64,000 nt of DNA from Eulemur rufifrons (taxonomy: Eukaryota; Chordata; Mammalia; Primates; Lemuridae), in contig NC_090990.1 of the NCBI RefSeq assembly GCF_041146395.1, forward strand, positions 42,418,001 to 42,482,000, written 5' to 3'. Each line of letters opens with the position of its first letter. Position 1 is the first letter of the stretch. A program made the translations under genes and the position numbers. Positions 10,945 through 21,784 of this stretch are shown piece after piece. The notes under the pieces were generated by a model. That model made no database searches. It was not told where the DNA came from and saw nothing but the letters and a program-made list of their open reading frames with translations.

Positions 10945-11475
10945 CACTGTTGACAAAAACTCTCTCCTTGAACAAACTCTACTCAGACTTCTCTGAGCCT
11001 CCTTCTGGACTAAGCCTCAACGTTGGCCTAGAAAGGCGTGAACAAACACTAACAGAGTTTCTAAGAGATCAAGGCCACACCCCTGGGATGATCCCAGGTT
11101 CCCTTAAAGTGCCTAAGAAAAGTCAGGGCTGCCGAAAGAATTTAGTGTTTCAGCCAACACCTGGAGATAGGGCCCCTGTCTCCCAGCCTCCTTGGGAGGG
11201 TGGGCTCCTAAGCGCAGTAGTGCCAGTTAGCAAAGCCACATGGGTTTCACGTGGCCCAGCCCCACCCTCAGCTTTTTGGAATTTTTCACTTCCCTGACTC
11301 TGTTCAAGCTCCCACCATTCCTCTCCCCCTTCCTCATTTGCCCTTTAAAATGCCCAGTCACCTCTGCACAAATCAGAATGGAGCTCAGCTCTTTGCCCTA
11401 CTGTCAGTCATTACTGAATACAATCTGTTTCGTGGCTCTAACTAATGTCCAGCTGTGTCTACCTTTGACACCACA
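10945..11475 (+). mobile_element. Solo LTR, ERVL-type (LTR16/LTR33-like, subfamily unsure)
   Basis: It starts near 'tgttgacaaaaactctctcc' and ends at 'ctacctttgacacca'. Internal marks are 'tcagacttctctgagcctcc', 'taagcctcaacgttggcct', 'aaaatgcccagtcacctctg' and 'gagctcagctctttgcccta'. A decayed polyadenylation signal (aatacaat for aataaaat) follows at about 11417. No gag or pol sequence is attached. The 172-codon frame that runs into it is not a gene. Confidence 0.65.
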
Positions 11476-11594
11476 CAGGCTGCAACGATCTCCACCTACA
11501 GCTCAAGGCCCAGGCCCTGGGCTTAGGTGCCTTACACATTATCTCAATTACTGTGACCCTGGAATTTGTGGCAGGCAGGCTGGCTGGAGGACAG

Positions 11595-11629
11595 GGACAG
11601 TGAAGCACAGTGGTTAAGAACACAGGCCC
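11595..11629 (+). repeat. MIR 5' piece, split by an L1 insertion
   Basis: 'cacagtggttaagaacacagg' is the MIR head. The element continues at 11790 after the L1. Confidence 0.75.
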
Positions 11630-11789
11630 TAAGAAATGTTAAATGCCTGAGGTGACGGATACCCCAGTTATCCTGATTTGATTAATTCACACTGTATGCC
11701 TGTATCAAAACATCACATGTACCCTATAAAGATACGTAACTATTATATACCCATAATAACTGAAAATAAAAATAAAAAATAAAATAAAA
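11630..11789 (+). mobile_element. Short 5'-truncated L1 3' end with target-site duplication
   Basis: Only about 160 bp of the L1 3' UTR: 'gcctgaggtgacggataccc', 'gtatgcctgtatcaaaacatc', 'catgtaccctataaagatac', then an A-rich (aaaat)n tail. The 8-bp duplicate acaggccc lies at 11622-11629 and 11790-11797, fixing the boundaries. Confidence 0.85.
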
Positions 11790-12030
11790 ACAGGCCCCAA
11801 AGCTAGAGGTCAAAGCCTGGCCTTTCTACTCACACGCTGTGTACACCTGCTCTAGGCTCTTACCTATTTTGTGACTTTGCTTTCTCACCTGCATAATGGG
11901 AATAACTGTTTCCACATTACAGAACTGTTATGAGAATTATATGAATTAACACACGTGACATGCTTAGCATGGTGCCCAGAATAAAGTATTTAATAAATTC
12001 TATTTCAAAGTTATTCAAAAAGTATCCCAT
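11790..12030 (+). repeat. MIR 3' part after the L1 insertion
   Basis: 'tgactttgctttctcacctg', 'cataatgggaataactgttt', 'atgagaattatatgaattaac', 'gcttagcatggtgcccagaa' are the MIR core and tail. Confidence 0.85.
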
Positions 12031-12034
12031 GAGG

Positions 12035-12125
12035 GAATAACTTCTCTGTTTATGCAAAATACATCCCCTCACTTAGCACATACCCTGGTGCACAGTCAAT
12101 GCTTAAATGTTTGTTGAGTAAATGA
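12035..12125 (+). repeat. L2 LINE 3' end
   Basis: 'cccctcacttagcacatacc' followed by 'aatgtttgttgagtaaatga' is an L2 terminus. Confidence 0.7.
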
Positions 12126-12814
12126 CTTAACGTGAGAAATGCTTATCTGTGCTCTGTTATTTCTACATGCTCTTCAGTCTTGTCCCAGAACTGTACTGTG
12201 ACTGCTGGTTTGTGTACACACAGGAGCATCTGCGAGACCCTTGTGTGTATCTGTGCACAATATGTAATTGCACACTGTATAATACCAGGCAGATGAGGGT
12301 GTGAGTGAGCCCTTGTGACACAGCAGAGACCCAGTGGGGGACCACCAGGGGACATGGCCAAAATAAACCCTCGCAGCTCTGGGCTCAACTGAGCAGAAGC
12401 AAAACTTGGCTTGAGACTGCTATAATGCGTTCTTCCTTTGTGTATCAGAATGGAATGAGGGACAAAATGATAGGAGTTGTCAAGTTTTGAAATGAATAAT
12501 AAGATGTCTTCAGAGTGAGGCATATAAAAGAGACGAGCTAAAAATATAGCCGGCTCCAAGAGCATCTGGGAAGCAGAAGGATTAGCTAGGCGCCTTTAAT
12601 TGCAGCAGAACAAAGACCCCTGCTGAAGGGAATGTTTCTCTCACCAGTTGCACCTGCAAGCAGGTAAGCACAAGGATGAAAACGCAGGTATTTATTCCGA
12701 ATGCCCTTTCCCCACTTTAGGAAATTAATTCCAAAAAGTAGACATCTAGCAATTTCCTATTATTTGGACACAATGGGAAACATAAAGGGACTCAGCCAGT
12801 TTGGGGAGGGGGAG
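12126..12814. other. Unassigned intron
   Basis: Unique-looking sequence. A 140-codon minus-strand frame at 12143-12565 has no recognisable domain, and no start context or splice pattern supports it. Confidence 0.4.
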
Positions 12815-13010
12815 TCGACGTTTTTGGAGTACCTCCTACATGCCTGATGCTTTTCTTATAGATTAGATTTAATTCTCATTACAAGCCAATGAGGAAGGTT
12901 TCATTATTATTTATTTGACAGAGAAGGAAACTGAGGCTCAGAGAGGTGAAGCTGCAATAGCTAGAAAGCAGAAGTTCTGGGATTAGACCCCCACTTTCAC
13001 CCCCCAACTA
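12815..13010 (-). repeat. MIR SINE
   Basis: 'gagtacctcctacatgcctg', 'gagaaggaaactgaggctc', 'agagaggtgaagctgcaata', 'gttctgggattagaccccc'. Confidence 0.85.
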
Positions 13011-13229
13011 TCTAATTCCCTAATTCAAGAACATGACAATATATTGCTTCCTATACATTTCCTTTGTTAACTGTCCTTGTAATTGAAGTATGTCTTCTAA
13101 AATACAAACTATTTCTACAGCCATCCTTCCACCCACTCACCCTCCCACTCATCCATCCATCCGTGTTGTGATAAAAAAAACTTCCCATGGCTTCTGTAGG
13201 GCCACAGCATATAACATAAGCACCTCATG

Positions 13230-13490
13230 GTACTGTTCAAAGCTCTTTGGTATCTAACAGTTAACAACCACTTCCTGGTTATATTTGCAAAGTGCTTTAT
13301 AGCTTTTAAAGCTCTATCTAATTTATCTCGTTCATTATCTCATTTTATTATCCCCATGATAAAATTAGGACGTTATTTAGCTCAGAGAGGCTAAGTAATC
13401 TTCCCAAAGTCACATGTAGTAAGCAGCAGATCAGACATAAGTGCCCTCAGGGACCTTCTGATTTCTAAGTTCAAGCTCTTTCTATATCAC
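13230..13490 (-). repeat. MIR SINE
   Basis: 'caaagtgctttatagctttt', 'ttattatccccatgataaaa', 'gagaggctaagtaatcttcc', 'caaagtcacatgtagtaagc'. A short (ATCC)n tract at about 13148-13163 lies just upstream. Confidence 0.85.
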
Positions 13491-13504
13491 CTTGATAGAA
13501 GGAG

Positions 13505-13745
13505 TAAGAACAGAAGTTAAGAATATGGACACTGGAACCAGACTGCCTGGGTTCAAATCCTGGCCTGGTCACTTACCAGCTATGTGACCTTGGGTAAATA
13601 TACATCCTCTGTGTGCCTCAGTTTGCCCATCTGTAAAAGGAGGATGTTGACAGTACCTACATCATGGTATTGTAGTGATTAAATAGCTGCCAGTATTCAG
13701 TACACTTAAAATAATCCCTGGCATCTAATAAGCATCACCTAAGTG
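13505..13745 (+). repeat. Near full-length MIR SINE
   Basis: One of the best-preserved MIRs here: 'gactgcctgggttcaaatcc', 'tatgtgaccttgggtaaata', 'cctcagtttgcccatctgta', then 'aaataatccctggcatctaa'. Confidence 0.95.
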
Positions 13746-13789
13746 TTAAGTTTTTGTTTACTTGTTTTTGCTTTTGTTTCTTTTTGAAT

Positions 13790-13920
13790 ATTCACCTTCC
13801 CTATGGTGGGAAATGTTCCTACAGTAGAGAGGACCCAGTTAAGAAGTGGGAGAGTGAAGATTTGAATCCGGACCTGTCTGACTCTTTCAGATGTGTCACT
13901 GACACCCTTCCTTGCACTCC
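13790..13920 (-). repeat. MIR fragment
   Basis: 'ggtgggaaatgttcctacag' and 'gaagatttgaatccggacct' followed by 'gtctgactctttcag' fit the MIR head in reverse. Confidence 0.6.
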
Positions 13921-14059
13921 TTTCCCCTTGGCACACGGGATTAGATGCAGAAAAGGACCTGGGCTGAGTTTCTCTGTCCCGGCCCAGAAAAAAGAAGTGC
14001 ACCTTCTGGGGGAACCATGCCATTAGATGGACAGGCTCTCCCTTGGGGGACATTGGTTT

Positions 14060-14260
14060 TCATCACTGCATACATGTATTTGCTCATTCAACAAGCTTAT
14101 TTATTGAATATCTCCTGTGTTGCAAGCACGGTATTGGACGCTAGGGATACAATGTTGAAACAGACATGGCCCCTGCCCGAGAGGGGAAGTACGAGGTGAC
14201 GGGGAACCCACGGGTGATGCCTTTGATGGGTAGAGGGTGCAGGGAAGTCCTAAGTACCTG
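14060..14260 (-). repeat. L2 LINE 3' end
   Basis: 'gctcattcaacaagcttatt', 'gcaagcacggtattggacgc', 'ctagggatacaatgttgaaa', 'catggcccctgcccgagag'. Confidence 0.85.
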
Positions 14261-14864
14261 CATTCTGAGAATAATGAGAAACATTTGGAAACTATAACAT
14301 TTAGTTTCCTGTCCTTAAAAAATAAAAATCAAAAAATTAAAAATCCTTCCCAGGCCTTCTTTACCCAGGCACAAAATGTAGTCCATTTTTTATTCAGGAA
14401 CGAAGTAGCTGAGAGGGGATGGAAGGGGAAGCTTTACTCATGTTATTCCTAGAAGAAAAGGAAGAGCAGGTTCAAGGCCTGATAAGATTATGAAAAGCCC
14501 CAGACAGACCTGGGCGCAGAAGCACCTATGCCGTTCCACGGCTGTGTGTGCCGGGCCAGACCAGAGCTGGCGCTGGAGCCTGAGACAGGTGAGAATGACA
14601 ATCTGGACCTGGGTTCAGGTGGAGGTGCAGGCAGAGGGAGGAGGCTCCACATCTCCTCCCCTTTTGTATTACGGAGGTATATGCCCAAGGTGGAGAGTGC
14701 GGGCACTTTGTGCAGAGTGGGAAGAGATGTTCCCCTGGTCAGAGGGTGTTGCCCTGTTGGCTCTGAGGCTTCTCAGCATCGGGAATAACAAACCTTACCA
14801 TGCGAGGCAATAATGCTCATGCTCAGTGAACCCAATGCCAGCCTGATGCTGGAATAAGAGCACA
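14261..14864. other. Unassigned intron
   Basis: Contains an A-rich stretch at 14318-14345 and a GC-richer part at 14500-14780 with overlapping frames of 72-107 codons. Nothing in it resembles an exon or a named repeat; reverse L2 body is possible. Confidence 0.35.
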
Positions 14865-15074
14865 TTTAGGAATAACATCGATCGGGTATCGGGTAGATTT
14901 GGGTGGGGGAGGGGATGGGTGCATACATACATAATGAGTGCGATGAGCACTGTCTAGGGGATGGACACGTTTGAAGCCCTGACTCGGGGTGGGGGCGGGC
15001 AAGGGCATTATATGTAACCTAAATTTTTGTACCCCCACAATATGCTGAAATAAGAATAAAAAAAAAAAAGAAAG
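14865..15074 (+). mobile_element. L1 3' UTR end, strepsirrhine-type
   Basis: A G-rich 3' UTR ('gggtgggggaggggatgggt'), 'cataatgagtgcgatgagca', 'gatggacacgtttgaagccc', 'taacctaaatttttgtaccc', 'aatatgctgaaataagaata', then a poly(A) tail. I recall this 3' end from lemur and galago L1 families. Low divergence suggests it is one of the younger insertions. It is strongly 5'-truncated. Confidence 0.8.
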
Positions 15075-15094
15075 AAAATCATCTTGTCCCAACC

Positions 15095-15470
15095 CCGGAG
15101 TATCTCTACTTATCTAACCTGCAATGTGAGACCCAGAAGCCTTCATTTCTTTATTTAAAAAATGGGAATAATACTCTCCTTGTGGGGTGACTGTGAAGAA
15201 TAAAAGTGATAATGCACATAAAACACATCACCAGATTCACGATAAGCTTCCCATAAATGGTGGTGGTGAGTGAGTATCAGTCTGCAAGCAACCAGTCTGA
15301 CTGTGGGCACTGCTTTCACTCCTAGAATCCTCAGTTTCAGGCTCCGTAAAATGGGTATAAGAAACTACACATCATAAAGCTGTGAGTTAAATGAGATGAC
15401 TTCTGTATGTACCCAGAAGAGAGTCCAGCATGTCAGATGAGCTCAAGTGCTTAAAAATCTTAGAGTTGAT
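15095..15470 (+). repeat. Two MIR fragments in the same orientation
   Basis: The first (15095-15265) has 'tttaaaaaatgggaataata'. The second (15270-15470) has 'aatcctcagtttcaggctcc', 'gtaaaatgggtataagaaac' and 'gagttaaatgagatgactt'. Confidence 0.7.
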
Positions 15471-16904
15471 ATCTTACACTTTTATTTTTCCTGTTTTTTT
15501 TTTTCTATTTAACTGAGTATAATTCCTTTTACTTTTCCAGTAATTTTTCATGTACTGAGTCCCTGCAGCCAGCCAGGGCCATAACAGGGCGGCTACGGCT
15601 GTCCGTGTCTCCTCTTTATAGCTCACTTTCAAAAGAAGGGGAAGAGCCCAAACTCAGCTTGCAAACCTTACATTTTCTTCTTCATGAGTCCCAGCAAGTC
15701 TAGCCGCCAAATCAAACTCCTTCTTTGCTTTCCCATGCATACAGGGAGATCAGGCTCCTAAAAGCATCTTCTACTTGGCCACCTACAGAGGTCAGAGGTC
15801 TGAGGTCAGAGTGGTCATAGGTAGGAGGAGAACGGGGGAACTTTGGATGCAGCAATGCTGGACTTGGCCAATCCCACCCCAAAATCACCATTACACATTT
15901 ACTTTCTTGGGATGGGAAGGATTTCAGTTGGATGGTGTTTTTATGTCTCCTAAAATTATTCTGGAATTGATATCAGACAGTGTGTCCTCTGGGTGGATGT
16001 CCTTGACCACACGCTGAAGGATCTCATCACTGCACTCTGCTCGACCTTGGCTCTCATTCCCAGGTCACACCAGGATGGCAGGATGCAGAGTCCCCCCAGG
16101 CCGGGTAGTGGGAAGTCAGGAGGTAGGGCTTTGTGGAGCCGGTTTCTGAGACTTGTGTGATGGTTACAGTACCTGGCTTTGCCCTACCTCTGCGCCACAG
16201 CAAAGTTAAGCTTCCCACGTACCACAGTCTCTTGCCCTGAATAATCTGCGCTCTGCATCCTCACTGACACTGACTCCTTGCTTTTGACCTGTTGATGACT
16301 TCCTGTTAAAAGCCCCTCTTTGCCTACTGCTTTTTAAGATTGACCTACAATTTTCCTATCTACTGAAATTCAGACTCTCCTTCCAGCTGGGTTGACTCAG
16401 TTGCTTCTGAGAAAACTCTTGTATCCCTGCATGAGTTTACCCTGGACGCTTCAGCAAGGGCATGGGACAGAATTCCATCTAGAGCAGGTGTCATTCAGAA
16501 ATCCGGCGCTGTCTCTTCGCCGTTGGTGGGGCTCACTAAGAGAGGCAAGAGCTCAATGCTTTGCTGGTCTGTCTCTCTGCCCTCAGTTCACCGGAAGGTT
16601 CTGTGTTCCTGCTGTGGATAACATGGACGGAGGCCCAGTGAGCCTGTGGGCCCCCCATCTCGGATCAGAAAGCAGGAGGAGGTAGTTCCAGTCCTCTCTG
16701 GCAGGATTGGAGGATTTGCACAGACACCACTGAACCTCCTCCACCACTTCCTGGCTGTCTGGGTTTGGCAGGAAATTTCACTGTTCCGAGTCTCCCCTGC
16801 TTCTCTGGGGTGAGGATTAACAGGGTCATGTGTATAAGGTGCCCACCCTGATGGCTGGCACAGAGTAGGGACTCAACACACTTTATTACAGTCAAGGAGG
16901 AGGA
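15471..16904. other. Unassigned intron
   Basis: About 1.4 kb where I recognise no repeat or exon. A T-rich stretch lies at 15480-15510. Positions 16050-16700 are mildly GC-rich. Frames of 80-97 codons here lack support. Confidence 0.4.
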
Positions 16905-17100
16905 CATTCCAGGATGGGTGGGAACCAGCCTGAATAAAAGTTTGGAGGCTGGGTGTGAGGAGGGAACTCGGGTGTGAAGGGATTGAGTTAATAACAGGGG
17001 GAAGTGAGGTGCAACCATTTTGGTTAAAAACAAATCAAAGAGGGCCTTGAATGCCAGGATGAGAATTTGGGAGTTAGTGTACCAGGGACAGTAGCTTATA
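16905..17100 (-). repeat. L2 LINE body, diverged
   Basis: 'gggccttgaatgccaggatg' followed by 'agaatttgggagttag' fits reverse L2 body. The 5' boundary is uncertain. Confidence 0.5.
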
Positions 17101-17199
17101 TATAATTTGTTGAATAAGAGATAGCAAAGCCCTCAGAGAAATTATTACAAATGCAGGAAGGAGTAATGCTTCCTATCACAATAGATGCAGTGATGACAA

Positions 17200-17485
17200 T
17201 GACAATAAAGATAAAGATGAGAATGATACTAATCGTACCAGTGACAGCTGATGCTGTTGACTGAGTCGTTTCTTCCTGCCAATCACCACGCTAAGAACGT
17301 GGATGCACTGTAACACTTTAGCCTCATAGCAAGCCTAGGCATAGGTGCTATTATTATCTGCAGTTAACTGATGAGGAAATCGAGGCAGAGAGAAGCTGTC
17401 CTTGTCCCTTGTTCAAGATCAGCTGGAAAAGTAGTGGAGCTGAGATTTATACTCAGGCCTTCCTAACTCCAGAGCCAGTGGTTTT
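17200..17485 (-). repeat. MIR SINE
   Basis: 'ggtgctattattatctgcag', 'ctgatgaggaaatcgaggca', 'agctggaaaagtagtggagc', 'tgagatttatactcaggcc'. Confidence 0.85.
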
Positions 17486-17849
17486 TCCAAATCCACAAAA
17501 CACACCAATTTCCTATTTTCAACCTCTTTGCTTAAAAGCTTACTGCTCATTCTATCCTGGCTCCTTTCGGAGTACTGCTTTCTGAAATGCCTAAAATAAA
17601 AACACACGAGTCCAATAATAGATACCTCCCCCGCAAGAGATATAATTAAACTCCCCATTTCAAGCAAAGGAACTTGAAGAAAAATTGAATCCAGCAAAAG
17701 GAAAACTGAGTATCCCAGCCACATCTGACAGGAAAATGAAGCCCGTGTGTTTCTGCTCTGCAGCCCCATCTTCCTGGGAACGTCATTTTCTACCACGCCT
17801 CCCCAGGGGCTGGGAGTCACCGGGCCCTGGTGAACTCAGCTCACAGGTC
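17486..17849. other. Unassigned intron
   Basis: Unique-looking sequence overlapped by a 133-codon minus-strand frame with no recognisable domain. Confidence 0.35.
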
Positions 17850-18080
17850 ACCTCTTCACAGGTGCCTTCCCTGACCACCCAGCTGATGTCACTCCCCTCC
17901 AGTTAATCCCTACCATGTCACCCTTTCCCATCTGCTTCATCATACTTATTACTCTCTTACTTATTTACGTGTGTCCTTATTTATTGTCTTGGCTGCTGTG
18001 TTCACTCTTATATCCACAGTGCCTTAAATCCTTACCTGACATGAAGTAGCTGATCAGTAAGTATCTGCTGAATGAATAAA
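17850..18080 (+). repeat. L2 LINE 3' end (first of two)
   Basis: 'aggtgccttccctgaccacc', 'tgctgtgttcactcttatatcc'-type text, and the terminus 'tatctgctgaatgaataaa'. Confidence 0.9.
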
Positions 18081-18345
18081 ACCCCTATTCATCCACCAAG
18101 GCTCAGCTTAACAGCCCCCCAAGCTGGAATCCCTTTTTCCGAGGCCCCATAACACTCTGTTTACCTATCTCAGCCCTTATCCCATTGTATTGTGATTATA
18201 GATGTTTTCTCATCTGTTTCCCCAGCTAGGTCCTTGGCCCAAGAAGGCAGGGGTCATGGGGCATTAATATATCCTCAGTACTCAGACTAGTATCAATATT
18301 TGGCATGAGTAGGTATTAGACAAGTATTTGTTGAATACAGAGGTA
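18081..18345 (+). repeat. L2 LINE 3' end (second, directly adjacent)
   Basis: The L2 pattern restarts at once: 'ccaaggctcagcttaacagc', 'aggcaggggtcatggggca', 'agtatttgttgaatacaga'. Two termini in a row mean two separate copies or a tandem duplication. Confidence 0.85.
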
Positions 18346-18475
18346 GGTGAATACATGGATGGATGAATTAATAAAAGGAATCCAGAATGAATGAACACTG
18401 GTATTTTTTTAATTGTGGAAATTAAAATTTATAAACGCTGTCTGATACATTGTACCCTTGAAGACCTACAGCTTA
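18346..18475. other. Short unassigned AT-rich spacer
   Basis: No repeat recognised. Confidence 0.3.
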
Positions 18476-18840
18476 ATATATTAAGATAGGCTAGGTTAAC
18501 CATGAAATGTCAATGACTTGTTACAACAGATGTTCATCTTTCACTCAAGCTACATGTCCAATCTGGGTTGGCAGGGGCGCGTGTGCACAAAGTCGCACCG
18601 GGCCCAGGCCGATGGATGTTTCTACATTACGACCCATGGCCTTGCAGTTGTCCAGACAGGAGAAGAAGGAGCTGGAGGGTTTCATCTGATGCTTATGTGC
18701 TTTGGCCTGGAAGTGACAGATGTCACTTAAGTTCATAGTCAGATACAGTCACATAGTTCCTGATTGTAAGAGCTGGGAATATGGAAGACCATGGCTTTGA
18801 GGTAGGTAGCAAATGTCTCTTCCATACTTGGAGATTATAG
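18476..18840 (-). mobile_element. Solo LTR, MaLR/MLT1-like
   Basis: In reverse complement it reads like an MLT1 LTR: 'tgtcacttccaggccaaagc', 'ccagctccttcttctcctgt', 'agattggacatgtagcttga', 'ggttaacctagcctatctta' at the 3' end. Frames of 60-70 codons here come from the LTR. Confidence 0.65.
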
Positions 18841-19094
18841 CACTCCTAAGGGCCAAGGCAGCACTAATGCTTCTGCATGCTCCAGGTCTTAAGAAATGTC
18901 ACCCAAACCACTTTAAGGATTAACTCATCATTGCCTAATTTTCATTTATTTATCAAAGACATGGTTCACTACCAATTGGAGCTGTCGAGTGGTTCACAGA
19001 GTTGATGGTAACTCCAACCGAAGGCGGGAAAAATTCCCGTTTTCATTATTCTTTATTACTTTATTAAGGGTAAGTATGGCTTCTTTCAGGTTTT
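18841..19094. other. Unassigned intron
   Basis: Unique-looking sequence. Confidence 0.3.
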
Positions 19095-19395
19095 TGAAAC
19101 AATAATATTTATTTATTGTCTACTTGGTGCCAGTGTGATTGGCTCTTTATTTATGTCATAGCTAATTTCCAAATTATTTATTTATATATTTATCTAGTAT
19201 CTTCACAACGCTGTGATAATATTACAATTCTAAGTTTACAAATGTGGAAACTGAGACTCAGAGGGATTAAGATATTTGCCCAAGGTCACACGACTCATAA
19301 GGGTTCAACTGGAATTGGAACTGAAGACTATATGAAGACAGCTCACAGACCCTACTACCATCTAATCGGAGCCCAGCATGTCTGGGGGGCAGAGA
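19095..19395 (-). repeat. MIR SINE with an AT-rich insert
   Basis: 'tatttattgtctacttggtg', 'atgtggaaactgagactcag', 'agggattaagatatttgccc', 'aaggtcacacgactcataag'. A TTTAT-rich stretch (19148-19192) lengthens the middle. Confidence 0.85.
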
Positions 19396-19647
19396 AGTGA
19401 ATCGCTGCCCGACTCTTTCCATTGTCCCCTTGACCTCTAACATCCTATGAAAGCATTTTATAAGCTGCAGTGGAAATAAGAAATCAAACTGCACCCATAT
19501 AAAAGTGTCTAATTTATCATGCATAAATTATGGCTTATTCCTTATTTAAAGATATGAGAAGAAAAATGGAGGATTGCAACTTAATGATTAATGTTCTGCC
19601 AGACTATGAAGCAATGATGGGGCCCAGTTAGAAACCAAAATAATCAT
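19396..19647. other. Unassigned intron
   Basis: Unique AT-rich sequence with 'tttatcatgcataaattatg' near 19512. Confidence 0.3.
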
Positions 19648-19692
19648 CAAAAAACAAACAAACAAAAAAAACAAAAACAAAAAAAAAAAAAC
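19648..19692 (+). repeat. A-rich (CAAA)n simple repeat
   Basis: Runs of caaa and caaaaa ending in 13 A. It may be the relic tail of an unrecognised retroposon. Confidence 0.85.
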
Positions 19693-19849
19693 TTGGGATA
19701 GTTCTTAGACTTATACACCAAACATACCTAATTTTGATTGCCCTGGGGATCACATTATTTGAGAAAGAAAGAAAAACTTTACCTTATAGATAATTCACAC
19801 AGTATGATTACATTTGGGCTAAAAATGCTTTTACCAGGATAGTCAGATA

Positions 19850-20375
19850 GAACTGGGTATTTACTGACCCCTGTTATTTCTTAGTTGCATGAACTGGGGC
19901 ACAATTACTTTCTTTCTCAGAGTCTCAGTGTTCTCATCTGTAAAACTGGGTTGAAAAAGCCAAGGTAGCAGAATGGTTAATATTGGGGGCCCTGCAGCCA
20001 ATTTTAAAAATGGCCTCATTGGTCTATTCATTTACTCAATCAGCAATATTTACTGAGCACCTAATAAGGGTTAGAAACTGTTGGGTGCTGAGAATACAAA
20101 GATGAGGAAAAACAAACACAGTTGTGCTTATGGTATTTATAAGACAAAATATGTGATATCTCCAAGCCTTGGTTTCATCACTTGTAAACTGAGGAGATAA
20201 TAGGGTATGGATTTAATGAAATGCTGCACATGGTGCTTAGCACAACATCTGGGCAAAAGTAAGCGCTCAATAAATGTCAGCTGCTATTAACAGCAGTAAC
20301 AGTAGCTGTAAGGAAAGTAGTAAGGAGCTCAGTTCCAAGAACAGCGTGGGTACTCAATAAATGTTTGTTGAACAA
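19850..20375 (+). repeat. MIR (+), L2 3' end (-), MIR (+) cluster
   Basis: Positions 19850-19965: MIR with 'gttctcatctgtaaaactgg'. Positions 20020-20150: reverse L2 with 'tcagcaatatttactgagca' and 'gggtgctgagaatacaaag'. Positions 20150-20375: MIR with 'ggtttcatcacttgtaaact', 'agcgctcaataaatgtcagc' and a further tail 'actcaataaatgtttgttga'. Confidence 0.8.
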
Positions 20376-20904
20376 TAAAAAAATGAAATGTTTATATCGT
20401 AGGTGGTATAATAAACATGTGTTTTCTCACAAGGAACCAACCAATGAACACCTTATTTAATCCTTACTACTTCTGGGACTCTGGAATAGCAGTGTAAGGT
20501 GGAAACAGGGTTAGAAAAGGCGAACACAAAATAAACTCTGACACAGGAGCACTATGTATGCATAAATTGGCACATATATGATTTTCAAAGGTTACTATAG
20601 ATGGAGTTAGAAGGAAAGGAGTTTCCCTTTGGGGTGCAGTAGGCTCCAAAGACACCATGGCAGGTTGGATTGGGAAGGGCTTTGGAGCTAGTTCTATATT
20701 TGAATTGCTAGTACAGAAAAGGCAGATCCAATTCCAGGTTAAGGAATGATAGGAGCCAAGTGTGGAGGCCTGCAATTCTCTTAACTGGGCGTTTGAGAAT
20801 AGGGTACATTGGCCAGAGTACACAGGTTGTCCAGGCTGATGGTAAGTGATAGAGTAGGAAAGACTTTTGATGCCTGATTAAAGAGTATTAAATCAATCTA
20901 TTCA
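20376..20904. other. Unassigned intron, possibly L2 body
   Basis: A 118-codon minus-strand frame at 20467-20823 shows no domain. The sequence may be very old reverse L2 but I cannot align it. Confidence 0.35.
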
Positions 20905-21215
20905 CAAACAATAAAAGTCAGTGATTAAGGGACAGATTTGTAGGCTCTTTGGCCAGATTACCTGGGTTTAAATCCTAGCTCCCTCATCACTAGCTATAGG
21001 ATCTTGGGCACGTTGCTTAACATCTCTGAATCTCAGTTTCCCCAATGAAGATATGAAAAAAATGAAGATAAAAAGATATGAAAAAATGAACACAAAAACC
21101 TTTATTAGGTTATTGTGAAGATGAAGTGAGTAGATTAATGACTATACATAAGTGCTTTGAATGGTGTCTGGCATAGAGTAAGTGCTATATAGTTGCTGTT
21201 ATTGTTAATTTTTAG
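20905..21215 (+). repeat. MIR SINE with internal A-rich insertion
   Basis: 'gattacctgggtttaaatcc', 'gatcttgggcacgttgctta', 'tctcagtttccccaatgaag', then ~50 bp of repeated 'gaagatatgaaaaaatga', then the MIR tail 'ggtgtctggcatagagtaag'. Confidence 0.9.
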
Positions 21216-21264
21216 ATGTTAGCATATATCCAAAGAGACTGCACTAACAAACTCAGATACCTCG

Positions 21265-21780
21265 TGGTGGTGTTTGTTCACTTATTCTAGATTTGTTTAG
21301 CAGCCCTGACTGAGTGCTTTGTCTAGGCACTGGCTAACAGACAGTCTCTGTCCTCAAGTTGCAAAGACACACAAATAAGATATTCACTGTGGAGTGAGCT
21401 ATAATGGACATACCATATTGTATTACATCGAAGATGTTTCAAACTGTAAGGCAAATCCTGATTGCAGATTTGTTAAAATGTGATAAAAATATCTTAAAGT
21501 CACTAAAACACAATATATTCAAGGGACAAAGTGGCACGGGGGAAGAACTACCCAATTCTGCCTGGCAGAGGCAGGAGAGGCTTCCAAGATGAAGATTCAG
21601 TTAGGCTAAGGTTTGAAGGATGAAGGGGAGCTTGCCAGGCTGGGGTGGGGCTGGCGGAAGGGGAATGAAGCTGAGATCTAGGGAGCAGCATGAACAGGCA
21701 TGGGTCCTCAGGGCTGCGGGTGGTCCACCCCATACCCTGGTGATCCACAGTGGAGACTGGAGAGAAAAGCAGAAGGCAGA
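21265..21780 (-). repeat. L2 LINE 3' end and body
   Basis: 'gagtgctttgtctaggcact', 'cagtctctgtcctcaagttg' (3' end), then 'ggcaggagaggcttccaaga' and 'ctaaggtttgaaggatgaag' (body). A relatively long L2 stretch. Confidence 0.75.
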
Positions 21781-21784
21781 TCAT

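Noticed and set aside
10779..11297. 172-codon plus-strand frame
   Set aside because: It overlaps an L2-like segment and an ERVL-type LTR; the reading is repeat-derived and has no known protein resemblance.
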